A DNA stretch of 64,000 bases from JAWSVE01 sp033852115 (GTDB lineage: Bacteria; Pseudomonadota; Gammaproteobacteria; Pseudomonadales; Cellvibrionaceae), in contig JAWSVE010000008.1 in NCBI GenBank assembly GCA_033852115.1, positions 310,001 through 374,000 on the forward strand, written 5' to 3'. Position numbers and translations under genes: made by a program. Shown here one piece after another: positions 52,626 to 61,217 of the stretch. Position 1 is the first letter of the stretch. Every line of letters begins with the position of its first letter. The notes under the pieces were generated by a model. It saw only the letters and a list, made by a program, of their open reading frames with translations. It was not told the DNA's origin and did not search any database.

Positions 52626-53558
52626 ATGGAAAGTGAAGAAGATGCTTTCCGAGAGAAGAAAACGCGACTTCTGGTAATTGAAGATGATCCAGATGATGTC
52701 TATTTGTTACGGCGTATGCTGGAGAGCGATCACCGCCGTAACTACGAATTGCAGCATTATACGAGTGTTGATAGTGCACTAGACGCAGTTGCGCGAATTG
52801 ATGTTGATGTCATCTTGTTGGATCTCGGATTAAGCAACACCCAAGGACTGTCAACACTCAATCACCTTCTCTCGGTGGTTAGCGATATCCCTGTGGTTGT
52901 ATTCACCGGTGCAAATGATGAAGAGATCGGGGAGCTCGCGGTAAAGGCTGGTGCTGAAGACTTTGTCCCTAAAGGTGAGGCGACTGCTGGTATATTATCG
53001 CGCTCTATCACTTATGCGATTGACAGGCACGCCCTTCTGCGAAAACTTAAAGACCAAGCCATTAAAGACCCGCTTACGGGGTTGCCGAACCGTACGGCAT
53101 TATTTGATCGGCTAGAAATTCTATTTAACAACATGGAGCGCAACGACGGCCATTTGGCACTGGCGATGCTAGATCTTGATGGGTTTAAGCAGGTCAACGA
53201 TAGTTATGGTCATCGTGTCGGAGATGATATGTTGAGTCATATCTCTGCGAGGTTGCAAAAACAGTTGCGGCGATCCGATATGGCCGTTCGGCTGGGGGGT
53301 GACGAATTTGTCTTGTTATTAACTAACTACAGTGATCGAGGCGAATTGGTGGATGTTATTAACAAGAAACGAGCGGTTCTGGTTGAACCTTTAACGTTAG
53401 ATACTCCCAGCGGCATTACAAAGTTTGATATGAGTGTTAGCATCGGCGTGGCAGAGTGGGAGGTTGGTGTGAGCCCAGAAAATTTATTGTCGATAGCCGA
53501 TGAGGCGATGTATATTGGCAAGCATAACGGTAAAAATACTATTCATTATGCCAAGTAA
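52626..53558 (+). CDS. REC-GGDEF diguanylate cyclase
   Basis: ATG 52626 is chosen for the GAAGG eight bases upstream. The 310-residue protein has an N-terminal receiver (LVIEDDPDDVYLL, phosphoaspartate in ILLDLGLSNTQG) and a C-terminal GGDEF domain. The active site RLGGDEF is intact, and RRSD five residues earlier is the product-inhibition I-site. It should make c-di-GMP when phosphorylated. It follows the single-domain regulator by 82 bp and probably forms the output of the ETR1-like kinase module. Confidence 0.93.
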   Translation: MESEEDAFREKKTRLLVIEDDPDDVYLLRRMLESDHRRNYELQHYTSVDSALDAVARIDVDVILLDLGLSNTQGLSTLNHLLSVVSDIPVVVFTGANDEEIGELAVKAGAEDFVPKGEATAGILSRSITYAIDRHALLRKLKDQAIKDPLTGLPNRTALFDRLEILFNNMERNDGHLALAMLDLDGFKQVNDSYGHRVGDDMLSHISARLQKQLRRSDMAVRLGGDEFVLLLTNYSDRGELVDVINKKRAVLVEPLTLDTPSGITKFDMSVSIGVAEWEVGVSPENLLSIADEAMYIGKHNGKNTIHYAK

Positions 53559-53569
53559 TACACAACACA

Positions 53570-53600
53570 AAATAACGTATAATTCCAAATAACGTATAAT
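53570..53600. repeat. 14-bp direct repeat containing TATAAT
   Basis: AAATAACGTATAAT occurs at 53570-53583 and 53587-53600, separated by 3 bp (period 17). Each copy contains a -10-like TATAAT. It lies about 60 bp before the TatD ATG and may hold its promoter. It could also be a paired regulator site. Confidence 0.6.
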
Positions 53601-53658
53601 ACGCAGTAATTTATCACACAGTAACGCGCAAAACGCTGCCGACATCTCATCTCTCCTC

Positions 53659-54456
53659 ATGGACTTTATCGATAGTCATTGCCATCTAGATTTCTCCAAA
53701 TTTGATTTGGATCGCGATCAAATTATGGAAGCCTGTCTGGCTACAGGTATTTCCCATATAGTGGTACCCGGTGTTAATCCGGCCCAGTGGCGATCATTAC
53801 ATGATTTGGTGAAAACAAACCCCATGTTGAGCTTCGCTGTAGGCATACACCCATGGTGGCTAGACAAAATTGACACCGTGAATCCGAAAGCTAAGACTTT
53901 AGTCAGTTGGCTGAAACCGCAGTGTGATTTTTATATACAGGATAAACACTGCGTTGCGATAGGCGAGGCGGGACTGGACAAGCTCATCGACATATCCATG
54001 GCGGTACAAGTTGAATATTTGAAAGCGCAAATACGCATTGCAAACTGCTTTGAAAAGCCTTTGATTTTACATTGCGTAAAAGCACACAACGAAATGCTTC
54101 AGCTGTTAAGCGAAGAGCCTGTGGCGCGAGGTGGTGTTATTCACGGATTTAGCGGCAGTGCAGCACTAGCCAGGCAATATATTGATAAAGGGTTTTTAAT
54201 TGGTGTTGGGGGGACAATTACTTATAGCCGAGCAAGCAAGACGAGAAACGCTATCGCAGCGCTACCTCTGCAGGCTATATTACTAGAAACTGATGCGCCC
54301 GATATGCCGTTGTGTGGTCATCAGGGCGAGAGAAACTCACCGCTACAACTCATCGAAGTGGCGCATGCATTGGCTGATCTGAAAAACATTACGCTAGCCG
54401 AAGTTGCAGAGCAAACGACGGAGAATGCATGCAACTTATTTGCGTTGTCGAAATAA
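53659..54456 (+). CDS. TatD-family metal-dependent DNase
   Basis: The 265-residue TIM-barrel hydrolase has the metal-binding DSHCHLDF (His7 and His9), the glutamate in IGEAGLDK, a histidine in LILHCVKAH, HGFSGSAA and the final ETDAPDMPL aspartate. TatD enzymes are 3'-5' exonucleases active in DNA repair and fragment turnover. Residue positions and length are typical. The 3' end overlaps the convergent tcdA gene by 21 bp. Confidence 0.92.
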   Translation: MDFIDSHCHLDFSKFDLDRDQIMEACLATGISHIVVPGVNPAQWRSLHDLVKTNPMLSFAVGIHPWWLDKIDTVNPKAKTLVSWLKPQCDFYIQDKHCVAIGEAGLDKLIDISMAVQVEYLKAQIRIANCFEKPLILHCVKAHNEMLQLLSEEPVARGGVIHGFSGSAALARQYIDKGFLIGVGGTITYSRASKTRNAIAALPLQAILLETDAPDMPLCGHQGERNSPLQLIEVAHALADLKNITLAEVAEQTTENACNLFALSK

Positions 54457-55257
54457 CCCCAGTTGTTTTTGCAGGAATCGTTGAATGGCTTGGTCCGCTG
54501 CGATAAAGCCAAACGTACCGGTCACAATGACAGACGATCCAAACCCTCCCGCGCAATCTAATTTAACACCGGCTTGCAAGGCCTGCTTGTCTTGGCAAAC
54601 GCTACCGTCAGGTTTGGGGAATACCATTTGTTCTTTTGAGTACACAGCATCTATTCGAAACTTACGGTCTTTATCGCGTGAAAAGTGGTAGATACGGTAT
54701 AGCTGGCTGCGAATTTTGACTAGCATGGGATCGCTTTCGGTTTTCCCTAAATCGCCAACGCAAATTTGTTGTGGGTCTCTTTTACCGCCAGAAGAACCGA
54801 CCATAATAAGACGAATTTTCCGAGCACTACAGTACGAGGCAAGGCCTGCTTTGATATGCGCAGAGTCCATCGCATCTATCACCACGTCGTGATTTGGACT
54901 AATTAAATCAGGAATATTTTTCTTGGTGACAAAATCTCGAACAGTGTGAATTTTCAGCTCGGGATTAATGTCTAACAAGCGAGTTGACATGACATCATTC
55001 TTACCTTGCCCGACAGTTGACTGCATAGCGTGCAGCTGTCGGTTGGTATTGGTCACACAAACGTCGTCAAGTTCGATTAACGTTAACTCACCGACGCCGC
55101 AACGCGCGAGCGCTTCCGCCGCCCAACTGCCGACACCTCCGAGACCAATGACGACGAAATGTGCTTGAGACAGAGCTTCGAGCGCTGCTTGCCCATAGAG
55201 GCGAGCGGTGCCGCTAAAACGGTCGAGATAAGATTGGGTCAGTGGAGGCATAAACAA
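54436..55257 (-). CDS. tcdA: tRNA threonylcarbamoyladenosine dehydratase TcdA
   Basis: The 273-residue E1-like enzyme cyclises t6A37 in tRNA to ct6A using ATP. The nucleotide-binding loop is VVIGLGGVGSWAAEALARCG, followed by LIELDDVCVTNTNRQ, both diagnostic of TcdA/CsdL. A second ATG two codons later is an alternative start. It is convergent with and overlaps the TatD gene. No csdA/csdE partner is nearby. Confidence 0.93.
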   Translation of the reverse strand: MFMPPLTQSYLDRFSGTARLYGQAALEALSQAHFVVIGLGGVGSWAAEALARCGVGELTLIELDDVCVTNTNRQLHAMQSTVGQGKNDVMSTRLLDINPELKIHTVRDFVTKKNIPDLISPNHDVVIDAMDSAHIKAGLASYCSARKIRLIMVGSSGGKRDPQQICVGDLGKTESDPMLVKIRSQLYRIYHFSRDKDRKFRIDAVYSKEQMVFPKPDGSVCQDKQALQAGVKLDCAGGFGSSVIVTGTFGFIAADQAIQRFLQKQLGLFRQRK

Positions 55258-55353
55258 CGTTGTAATATGACTAATTGGCTAAGACAGAAAGGGCCGTTGT
55301 TTTAACGTAAAATACGCTGCCTATCAAGATGTTAATTAAGGGGTGCGATTGAT

Positions 55354-55980
55354 TTAGGCCGCCGTAACCGCCTCGCGTGAGAGTGCAGTAATTTGATCCC
55401 ATTGCTGAGTATGAATCAATTCCGGAGCTACCATCCAAGAACCACCGATAGCTACTACGTTACTCAGGCTCAAATACTGTTGGTAATTACTAGGATTCAC
55501 GCCCCCTGTCGGGCAGAAGAGGGCTTCGGAAAAGGGTGAGGCCAGAGACTTCAATAGCGCCATCCCTCCCACCGCTTCTGCTGGAAAGAGTTTGAAGCAT
55601 TTCCTTCCCGTATCCAGGCCAGCCATTAACTCAGAGGGAGTCGCTACACCGGGCAATAAGTGGATATCGTTTTCAGTCGCAGCATCACAAATCTCGAGTG
55701 ATAAACCTGGGCTAACCGCGAAAGCTACACCGCCTAACGCTGCCAGCTTCTCGATGTCTTGGCCAGTTTTTATGGTACCTGCTGCGACGTAAAAATCAGA
55801 TAAGGTTTCCTTTACGGCGCTAATGGCATCCCATGCGGCGGCTGTTCGCAATGTGATTTCTGCTACGTTGATGCCGCCGGCTTGCAGCGATCTGCAAACG
55901 TCAATAGCCTCTTCCGCAGAATTAACCGTTAACACCGGAATTATTCGTAGCTCTTGCAGTAACTTCGCTAGATAGTTCAT
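55354..55980 (-). CDS. eda: KDPG aldolase Eda
   Basis: The 208-residue aldolase splits 2-keto-3-deoxy-6-phosphogluconate into pyruvate and glyceraldehyde-3-phosphate. Family features are INVAEITLRT (glutamate), the Schiff-base lysine in RKCFKLFPAE and CPTGGVNPSNY phosphate loop. It is the last gene of the zwf-pgl-edd-eda operon, 27 bp after edd. Confidence 0.96.
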   Translation of the reverse strand: MNYLAKLLQELRIIPVLTVNSAEEAIDVCRSLQAGGINVAEITLRTAAAWDAISAVKETLSDFYVAAGTIKTGQDIEKLAALGGVAFAVSPGLSLEICDAATENDIHLLPGVATPSELMAGLDTGRKCFKLFPAEAVGGMALLKSLASPFSEALFCPTGGVNPSNYQQYLSLSNVVAIGGSWMVAPELIHTQQWDQITALSREAVTAA

Positions 55981-56007
55981 TGCGTATATGGTGTCCTTTG
56001 TTGCGGT

Positions 56008-57822
56008 TTAAGTGAAGTCAAAGACAGATGCGCCAAGACTTGCTGCGCCGACACTTGCGCGAAACTGGCTAAATAAATTTCTTCCCAGTGTGCTGTGATC
56101 ATGATCATGAGAAATGCATTCTCGCGTAGCCCATACCTCGGCATCGACATGGGCTTCTAACACTCCGGCAGTCGCGTCAAATTCTATGACATCGCCATCG
56201 CGTAACTTTGCAATGTCTCCTCCGGCGTAGGCTTCTGGTGACACGTGTATCGCAGATGGGACCTTGCCTGACGCGCCGGACATTCTTCCATCGGTAACCA
56301 GTGCTACCTTAAACCCTCTGTCTTGCAGAGTGCCAAGATAGGGCGATAGATTGTGTAGCTCCGGCATGCCATTTGCCTGCGGCCCCTGGAAACGCACGAC
56401 GGCAATGAAGTCCTTTTCCAATTCGCCATTCTCGAAAGCCACTTTTAAACTGTCTTGGTCATGAAAAATAACGCAAGGGGCTTTAATCGATTGATGTTCT
56501 GGTTTGACGGCCGACACTTTGCTGACGGCTTCCCCTAAATTACCCGCTAATACCCGCAGGCCGCCTTCTTGGGCAAAAGGCGAAGCAGTAGGGCGCAGTA
56601 CTTCGTCCCATTTTGTTTGTTCAATTGGGGCATCCCATTCGATGCTTTCCGATTGACTGAGCATTGGCGGGCATTCGTAAGCGGATAAACCCTCGCCCAT
56701 GATTGTCTTGACTTGATCGTTAAGCAGGCCTGCCCTGCGTAATTCTTTAATTAAGAATGCCGTCCCGCCAGCTCGTTGGAATGCATTAACATCTTCTTGA
56801 CCGTTGGGGTAGACCCTTACTAATAATGGAACAACCTCCGACAGCGCCTGGAACTCGCGCCATGTTAATTGAATGCCTGCGGCTTTGGCGATGGCGACAA
56901 TGTGCAGGGTATGGTTTGTTGATCCACCAGAGGCTAACAGAGCGACTATGGCATTGATTATTGATGCTGGTGTAACCACATCGGACAGCGGTATGTGCGT
57001 AGAGGGCGCGTTAGCTTGTATAAGACGCGTCACCGTTTCTTGCAGCAGCGCTTTGCGTAGCGGATCGCTCGGTGGCACAAATGAAGCGCCGGGTAGCTGT
57101 ATGCCCATCACTTCCATCAACACCTGATTGGTGTTGGCAGTACCATAAAATGTGCAGGTCCCTGCGCTGTGGTAGCTGGCAGATTCAGTTGCCAAGAGTT
57201 CTTCTTTACTGGCTTTGCCTTCGACATAACGTTGCCGCACGGCGGCTTTTTCTTTGTTTGAGATCCCGGTAGGCATGGGGCCAGCCGGGAAGAAAACGCA
57301 GGGAAGGTGGCCGAACTGCAGCGATCCGATTAAAAGTCCAGGCACTATTTTGTCGCAAACGCCCAGGCAAAGAGCGGCGTCAAACATATTGTGACTAAGT
57401 GAGATGGCCGTAGCCATTGCGATAACGTCTCGACTAAATAGACTTAGCTCCATGCCAGGCCGACCTTGTGTGACACCATCACACATGGCTGGAACACCCC
57501 CTGCCACTTGCGCCGTTGAGCCTAACGACCGAGCAAATTCAGCAATGAGTGCCGGATATTCCGCTAGTGGTTGATGCGCCGAAAGCATGTCGTTGTAGGC
57601 GTTAACGACACCGATGTTTGCGCTGTGCATTAAGCGGATTGTGTCTTTGTCAGAAGCTGAACACGCAGCAAATCCATGAGCAAAGTTGCCGCATGAAAGG
57701 GACTGTCGCGGCGGCTCCTCATCTAGCGTACGTTGCAAACTTTCTAAATAGGCACGTCGACTTGCAGCACTTCGCTCGGTGAGTTGAGCGGTAACTTGTT
57801 CAACTATAGGATGTGTAGACAT
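56008..57822 (-). CDS. edd: Phosphogluconate dehydratase Edd
   Basis: The 604-residue iron-sulfur dehydratase converts 6-phosphogluconate to KDPG. Features are the cluster cysteines in AMCDGVTQGRPGMELSLFSR and LCLGVCDKIVPG, SGGSTNHTLHIVAIA, and VTDGRMSGASGKVPSAIH near the C-terminus. Length matches the family (about 600). It is flanked by pgl (26 bp) and eda, forming the core of the Entner-Doudoroff route. Confidence 0.97.
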   Translation of the reverse strand: MSTHPIVEQVTAQLTERSAASRRAYLESLQRTLDEEPPRQSLSCGNFAHGFAACSASDKDTIRLMHSANIGVVNAYNDMLSAHQPLAEYPALIAEFARSLGSTAQVAGGVPAMCDGVTQGRPGMELSLFSRDVIAMATAISLSHNMFDAALCLGVCDKIVPGLLIGSLQFGHLPCVFFPAGPMPTGISNKEKAAVRQRYVEGKASKEELLATESASYHSAGTCTFYGTANTNQVLMEVMGIQLPGASFVPPSDPLRKALLQETVTRLIQANAPSTHIPLSDVVTPASIINAIVALLASGGSTNHTLHIVAIAKAAGIQLTWREFQALSEVVPLLVRVYPNGQEDVNAFQRAGGTAFLIKELRRAGLLNDQVKTIMGEGLSAYECPPMLSQSESIEWDAPIEQTKWDEVLRPTASPFAQEGGLRVLAGNLGEAVSKVSAVKPEHQSIKAPCVIFHDQDSLKVAFENGELEKDFIAVVRFQGPQANGMPELHNLSPYLGTLQDRGFKVALVTDGRMSGASGKVPSAIHVSPEAYAGGDIAKLRDGDVIEFDATAGVLEAHVDAEVWATRECISHDHDHSTLGRNLFSQFRASVGAASLGASVFDFT

Positions 57823-57848
57823 GCCTAGCTCCTCGCGCGTAACTCGTC

Positions 57849-58550
57849 TTATGCTTCTTCAGCAAAAAATATTTCAACCAATTTCTCTGGGTGATTGACG
57901 ATGGCGGAAATCGGGTACTTGGTCGTTTGATGATTGTCGATTGCATCTTGTAACACCCGACGTTTTTCATCGCCAACTATATGAAGGAAAATGGCGTGGC
58001 TATTTAAGATAACAGGCAATGTTAACGTCATACGCTCATGCGGCGCGTTGGGCGGAGTGACGGCACATACGATATTATCGCCATTGGGGTCCATTGCTTC
58101 ATCTAGCGTATCGGCATCAGGAAAAAACGATGCCGTATGGCCGTCAGCACCCATCCCAAGAATGGCCACATCGATGGGTAAAATAGGTTCGATACGTTTG
58201 GAAATAGTTTGTACGCTGTCGTAGGGGGAGTCGTAAGGGGCTTTCAAGCTAATAAACGTTGCACGCTTTGCTTGACCAGCGAGCAAGTATTCTTTTACCA
58301 AACCTGCATTGGCGTCAGCGTGGCGAGAATCAACCCATCGTTCATCAATGAGTGTGACTGTAACACGATCCCATAAAACATTTTGCTCAGATAGCGCAGA
58401 AAATAAATTAATGGGTGTTTTGCCACCGGATACGGCAAGCGTGGCATGACTACGGCTCGCAATAGCTTGTTTCAGCTGTTGTGCAATCATTGGTGCGAGG
58501 GAGTCGATTAATTCACTGTCTGTTGGAAATTCGTGCAGTTGGTACGTCAC
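57849..58550 (-). CDS. pgl: 6-Phosphogluconolactonase Pgl
   Basis: The 233-residue lactonase has the DevB-type motifs LAVSGGKTPINLF and LIDERWVDSRHADANAG, then GMGADGHTASFFPD. It hydrolyses the lactone made by Zwf. It lies between zwf (67 bp) and edd. Confidence 0.96.
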   Translation of the reverse strand: MTYQLHEFPTDSELIDSLAPMIAQQLKQAIASRSHATLAVSGGKTPINLFSALSEQNVLWDRVTVTLIDERWVDSRHADANAGLVKEYLLAGQAKRATFISLKAPYDSPYDSVQTISKRIEPILPIDVAILGMGADGHTASFFPDADTLDEAMDPNGDNIVCAVTPPNAPHERMTLTLPVILNSHAIFLHIVGDEKRRVLQDAIDNHQTTKYPISAIVNHPEKLVEIFFAEEA

Positions 58551-58617
58551 TGTGATTACCTTGGTGTATTGAACATGTCATCATTTCCTTTAAAACGTGG
58601 TGTATAAAATCTCCGTT

Positions 58618-60069
58618 TTATCCTTCTACCCAATTGCGATCATCGCGCGCAATTAGGGCAATACTTTCTGACGGCCCCCAACTTCCTGCAGGGTAACCAA
58701 TTACTTTTTGTTTGCTCGATTGCCAGCCTGCAATGATATCGTCCACCCATTGCCATGCGGCTTCAACTTGTTCTGCCCGCATAAATAACGTTGAATTCGC
58801 GCGCATTACATCGAACAATAGACGCTCGTAAGCATCAGGTACACGTCGGTTACTAAAAGCTTCCGAGAGCGATAAGTCTAGCGGCACAGCTTCCAGCGAC
58901 ATTGGGTCATCCAGTCCTGGCACTTTATTGAGTAGTTGTAAATGAATGCCCTCATTGGGTTGCAATCGAATCACTAAGCGGTTTGGGCTGCTCACTTGCT
59001 GGTCGGTGAAAATGGCATGGGGTAAGTCACGAAACTGAATGACAATTTCTGAATATTTTTTTATCATGCGTTTTCCCGTTCGTAAGTAAAACGGGACCCC
59101 AGCCCAACGCCAATTGTCGATTTCTGCTTTTATGGCAACGAATGTTTCTGTCGTCGAGTTAGCGCGTGCGCCCTCTTCTTCAAGATAACCAGGCACAGCG
59201 TTACCTTTGATAGAACCACTTTGATACTGACCACGGACTGTTTTATCCCTGACATCAAATTTGTCCATGGGTTTCAAGCTGCGCAGTACTTTGAGTTTTT
59301 CATCATGAACAGAGCGTGCGTCCAGCTTGGTGGGCGGTTCCATTGCCGCAAGACATAGCAGTTGCAACAAATGGTTTTGAACCATATCCCTTAGCGCTCC
59401 CGCCTCATCATAAAACCCCCAGCGACCTTCGATGCCAACAGTTTCGGCGACAGTTATTTGCACATGGTCAATGTAGTGGTGGTTCCATAGCGGTTCAAAG
59501 AGTACGTTGGCAAAACGCATCGCTAACAGATTTTGAACGGTTTCTTTACCGAGGTAGTGGTCTATACGGTAGACCTGCTCTTCCTTAAAAATTTCTGTGA
59601 GACTGTTGTTGATTTCTAAAAAGCTTTCACGATCATCGCCTAACGGTTTTTCAACGACAATGCGGGTATTGTCTCGCACTAAGCCCACGGCCCAAAGGCT
59701 TTGGCAAATAGGTGCAAAGATGGATGGCGGCGTAGCGAGGTAAATAATTAAATCACGTTTGGTATCACCGAACACGTCGTGCGACAAGCGATCTAAGTCG
59801 GATTCTTTTGTTGCGTCAGCCTGAAAATAATGTAAGCGTTGCGAAAATTTTGACCAAAGAGCCTCTTCAAGTGGCTCATTATGAAACTTGATAAATTTTT
59901 CTTTTACTCGTTCAGAAAAATACTCGCTGTCAATTTCACTCCTGGCGATACCGACTACACGAACACAGTCCGCAAGGCACCCAGATTCATCCAGGTGGTA
60001 GAGCGCGGGATACAATTTTCGATAAGCGAGATCGCCATCACCACCGATGACTAAAATATCGCAGTACAT
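58618..60069 (-). CDS. zwf: Glucose-6-phosphate dehydrogenase Zwf
   Basis: The 483-residue enzyme oxidises glucose-6-phosphate with NAD(P). The Rossmann loop is VIGGDGDLAYRKLYPALY, with GGDGDLA in place of the commoner GASGDLA, and the active site is RIDHYLGKETVQNLLAMRF. It is the first gene of the minus-strand operon; the promoter should lie in the 188 bp upstream, where I could not identify a convincing HexR site. Confidence 0.97.
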   Translation of the reverse strand: MYCDILVIGGDGDLAYRKLYPALYHLDESGCLADCVRVVGIARSEIDSEYFSERVKEKFIKFHNEPLEEALWSKFSQRLHYFQADATKESDLDRLSHDVFGDTKRDLIIYLATPPSIFAPICQSLWAVGLVRDNTRIVVEKPLGDDRESFLEINNSLTEIFKEEQVYRIDHYLGKETVQNLLAMRFANVLFEPLWNHHYIDHVQITVAETVGIEGRWGFYDEAGALRDMVQNHLLQLLCLAAMEPPTKLDARSVHDEKLKVLRSLKPMDKFDVRDKTVRGQYQSGSIKGNAVPGYLEEEGARANSTTETFVAIKAEIDNWRWAGVPFYLRTGKRMIKKYSEIVIQFRDLPHAIFTDQQVSSPNRLVIRLQPNEGIHLQLLNKVPGLDDPMSLEAVPLDLSLSEAFSNRRVPDAYERLLFDVMRANSTLFMRAEQVEAAWQWVDDIIAGWQSSKQKVIGYPAGSWGPSESIALIARDDRNWVEG

Positions 60070-60257
60070 TTGTTAGCTCCAAAAGAAATAAGCCGCCAAT
60101 GAACTGTTGAGTTTTGACGCTATGCCACCCCTGCCAAAGGGTGTGTAGTGTGTAACTATTGTTAATGTATTACTACGAGTCACACTCTCAATAAAGTTTA
60201 GTGAGGTTTATGTTGCAAAATTAGTGCCGACGTCTGTTGAGCGCGGTTTAGGTTTAG

Positions 60258-61118
60258 CTACGCTACGGCTTTAAACGTTTTTGTCGCAACGAAGGAAATG
60301 CATATTTGTTGCTGTTGAGGCCTATCTTTGCTAGCTAATATAAATTCGCCATTGACTTGCATGTGCGCGGCATTGCTCGCTGTTAACAACACAGCGTTTT
60401 CACACTGGGCACGTTTAAGCTTGTCTCGGATGTCCCACAGTGTTTTACCTGGGGAGGGGTGAGGAAGGCTCATAATAAAAAGCACATTCTGTTTTCCATT
60501 GTGTGCTATCAACGTATTGCCAGAATAGGGAGGTGTTTGGATCGCACCGTTGTGTCGCACTTGATCCATCAATGCATTGTTGGCTTGCAGTGGTGATAAC
60601 AAGAGCCCAGCTTGATGGGTGGATGTGCCATTGATAAGCGGTCCAAAAGGAATGGAATCAATGATGATGGGTTTACAATTGCTGATTGTGGAATTGGCGC
60701 GCTGAGTTGGTTTCTCGTGATAAAACTGGAACCGCGTGCCGCGTGTAGTACTCGAATTGTGCCAAAAATTGGCGATTGAGAAATTGTCGGACAGGTGTTG
60801 GCCCGCAGGCCGTCGGTTAAATACACGTGTACCTGATCGTGGACTAGTGTCGTTGCTGGTAAGCGCGTCGGCACTCAGACCATAAAAATCACCATGAATA
60901 GTAATACTTTGATTATTGTGTGAGTGGCTATGTGATGGCAGGGGCTTGGGAGTGTTTCCAACAAAGCGGGGTACCATCCGCGCATGATCGTTTAGCGCTG
61001 TAAAAATGACACCATTATCGGAAAAGGCAGCGATGGTGTCCGTCGCAATGGCTGCGTGAACGGTGGCCCAAAATTGTTGGCTGCCATCGATAGATAACGC
61101 GCGTAACTTTACACTCAT
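60258..61118 (-). CDS. Unrecognised protein with weak phosphodiester-glycosidase-like pattern
   Basis: The 286-residue protein starts at ATG 61118 after AAGGAG. There is no clear signal peptide. Segments SITIHGDFYGLSADALTS and TLWDIRDKLKRAQCENAVLL vaguely resemble the NAGPA/phosphodiester-glycosidase family, where a glycine-rich LDGG motif would follow the last helix; here the LDGG motif is missing (ASNAAHM instead). It is followed by the zwf region and preceded by an MFS gene. I cannot assign a function, and the resemblance may be chance. Confidence 0.4.
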   Translation of the reverse strand: MSVKLRALSIDGSQQFWATVHAAIATDTIAAFSDNGVIFTALNDHARMVPRFVGNTPKPLPSHSHSHNNQSITIHGDFYGLSADALTSNDTSPRSGTRVFNRRPAGQHLSDNFSIANFWHNSSTTRGTRFQFYHEKPTQRANSTISNCKPIIIDSIPFGPLINGTSTHQAGLLLSPLQANNALMDQVRHNGAIQTPPYSGNTLIAHNGKQNVLFIMSLPHPSPGKTLWDIRDKLKRAQCENAVLLTASNAAHMQVNGEFILASKDRPQQQQICISFVATKTFKAVA

Positions 61119-61217
61119 GCCATTCTCCTTTACTCACTCTCTATTTAGTGTAGTGCCTAAAGCAAAACAGGTAAACACAGTGCAGTTTTCCTGGGAGGGT
61201 ATTGGTGATCTGCGCAG

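Noticed and set aside
60070..60257. HexR operator upstream of zwf
   Set aside because: GTAATAC and GTTAC segments are present on the minus strand but spaced too widely for the HexR palindrome I know.
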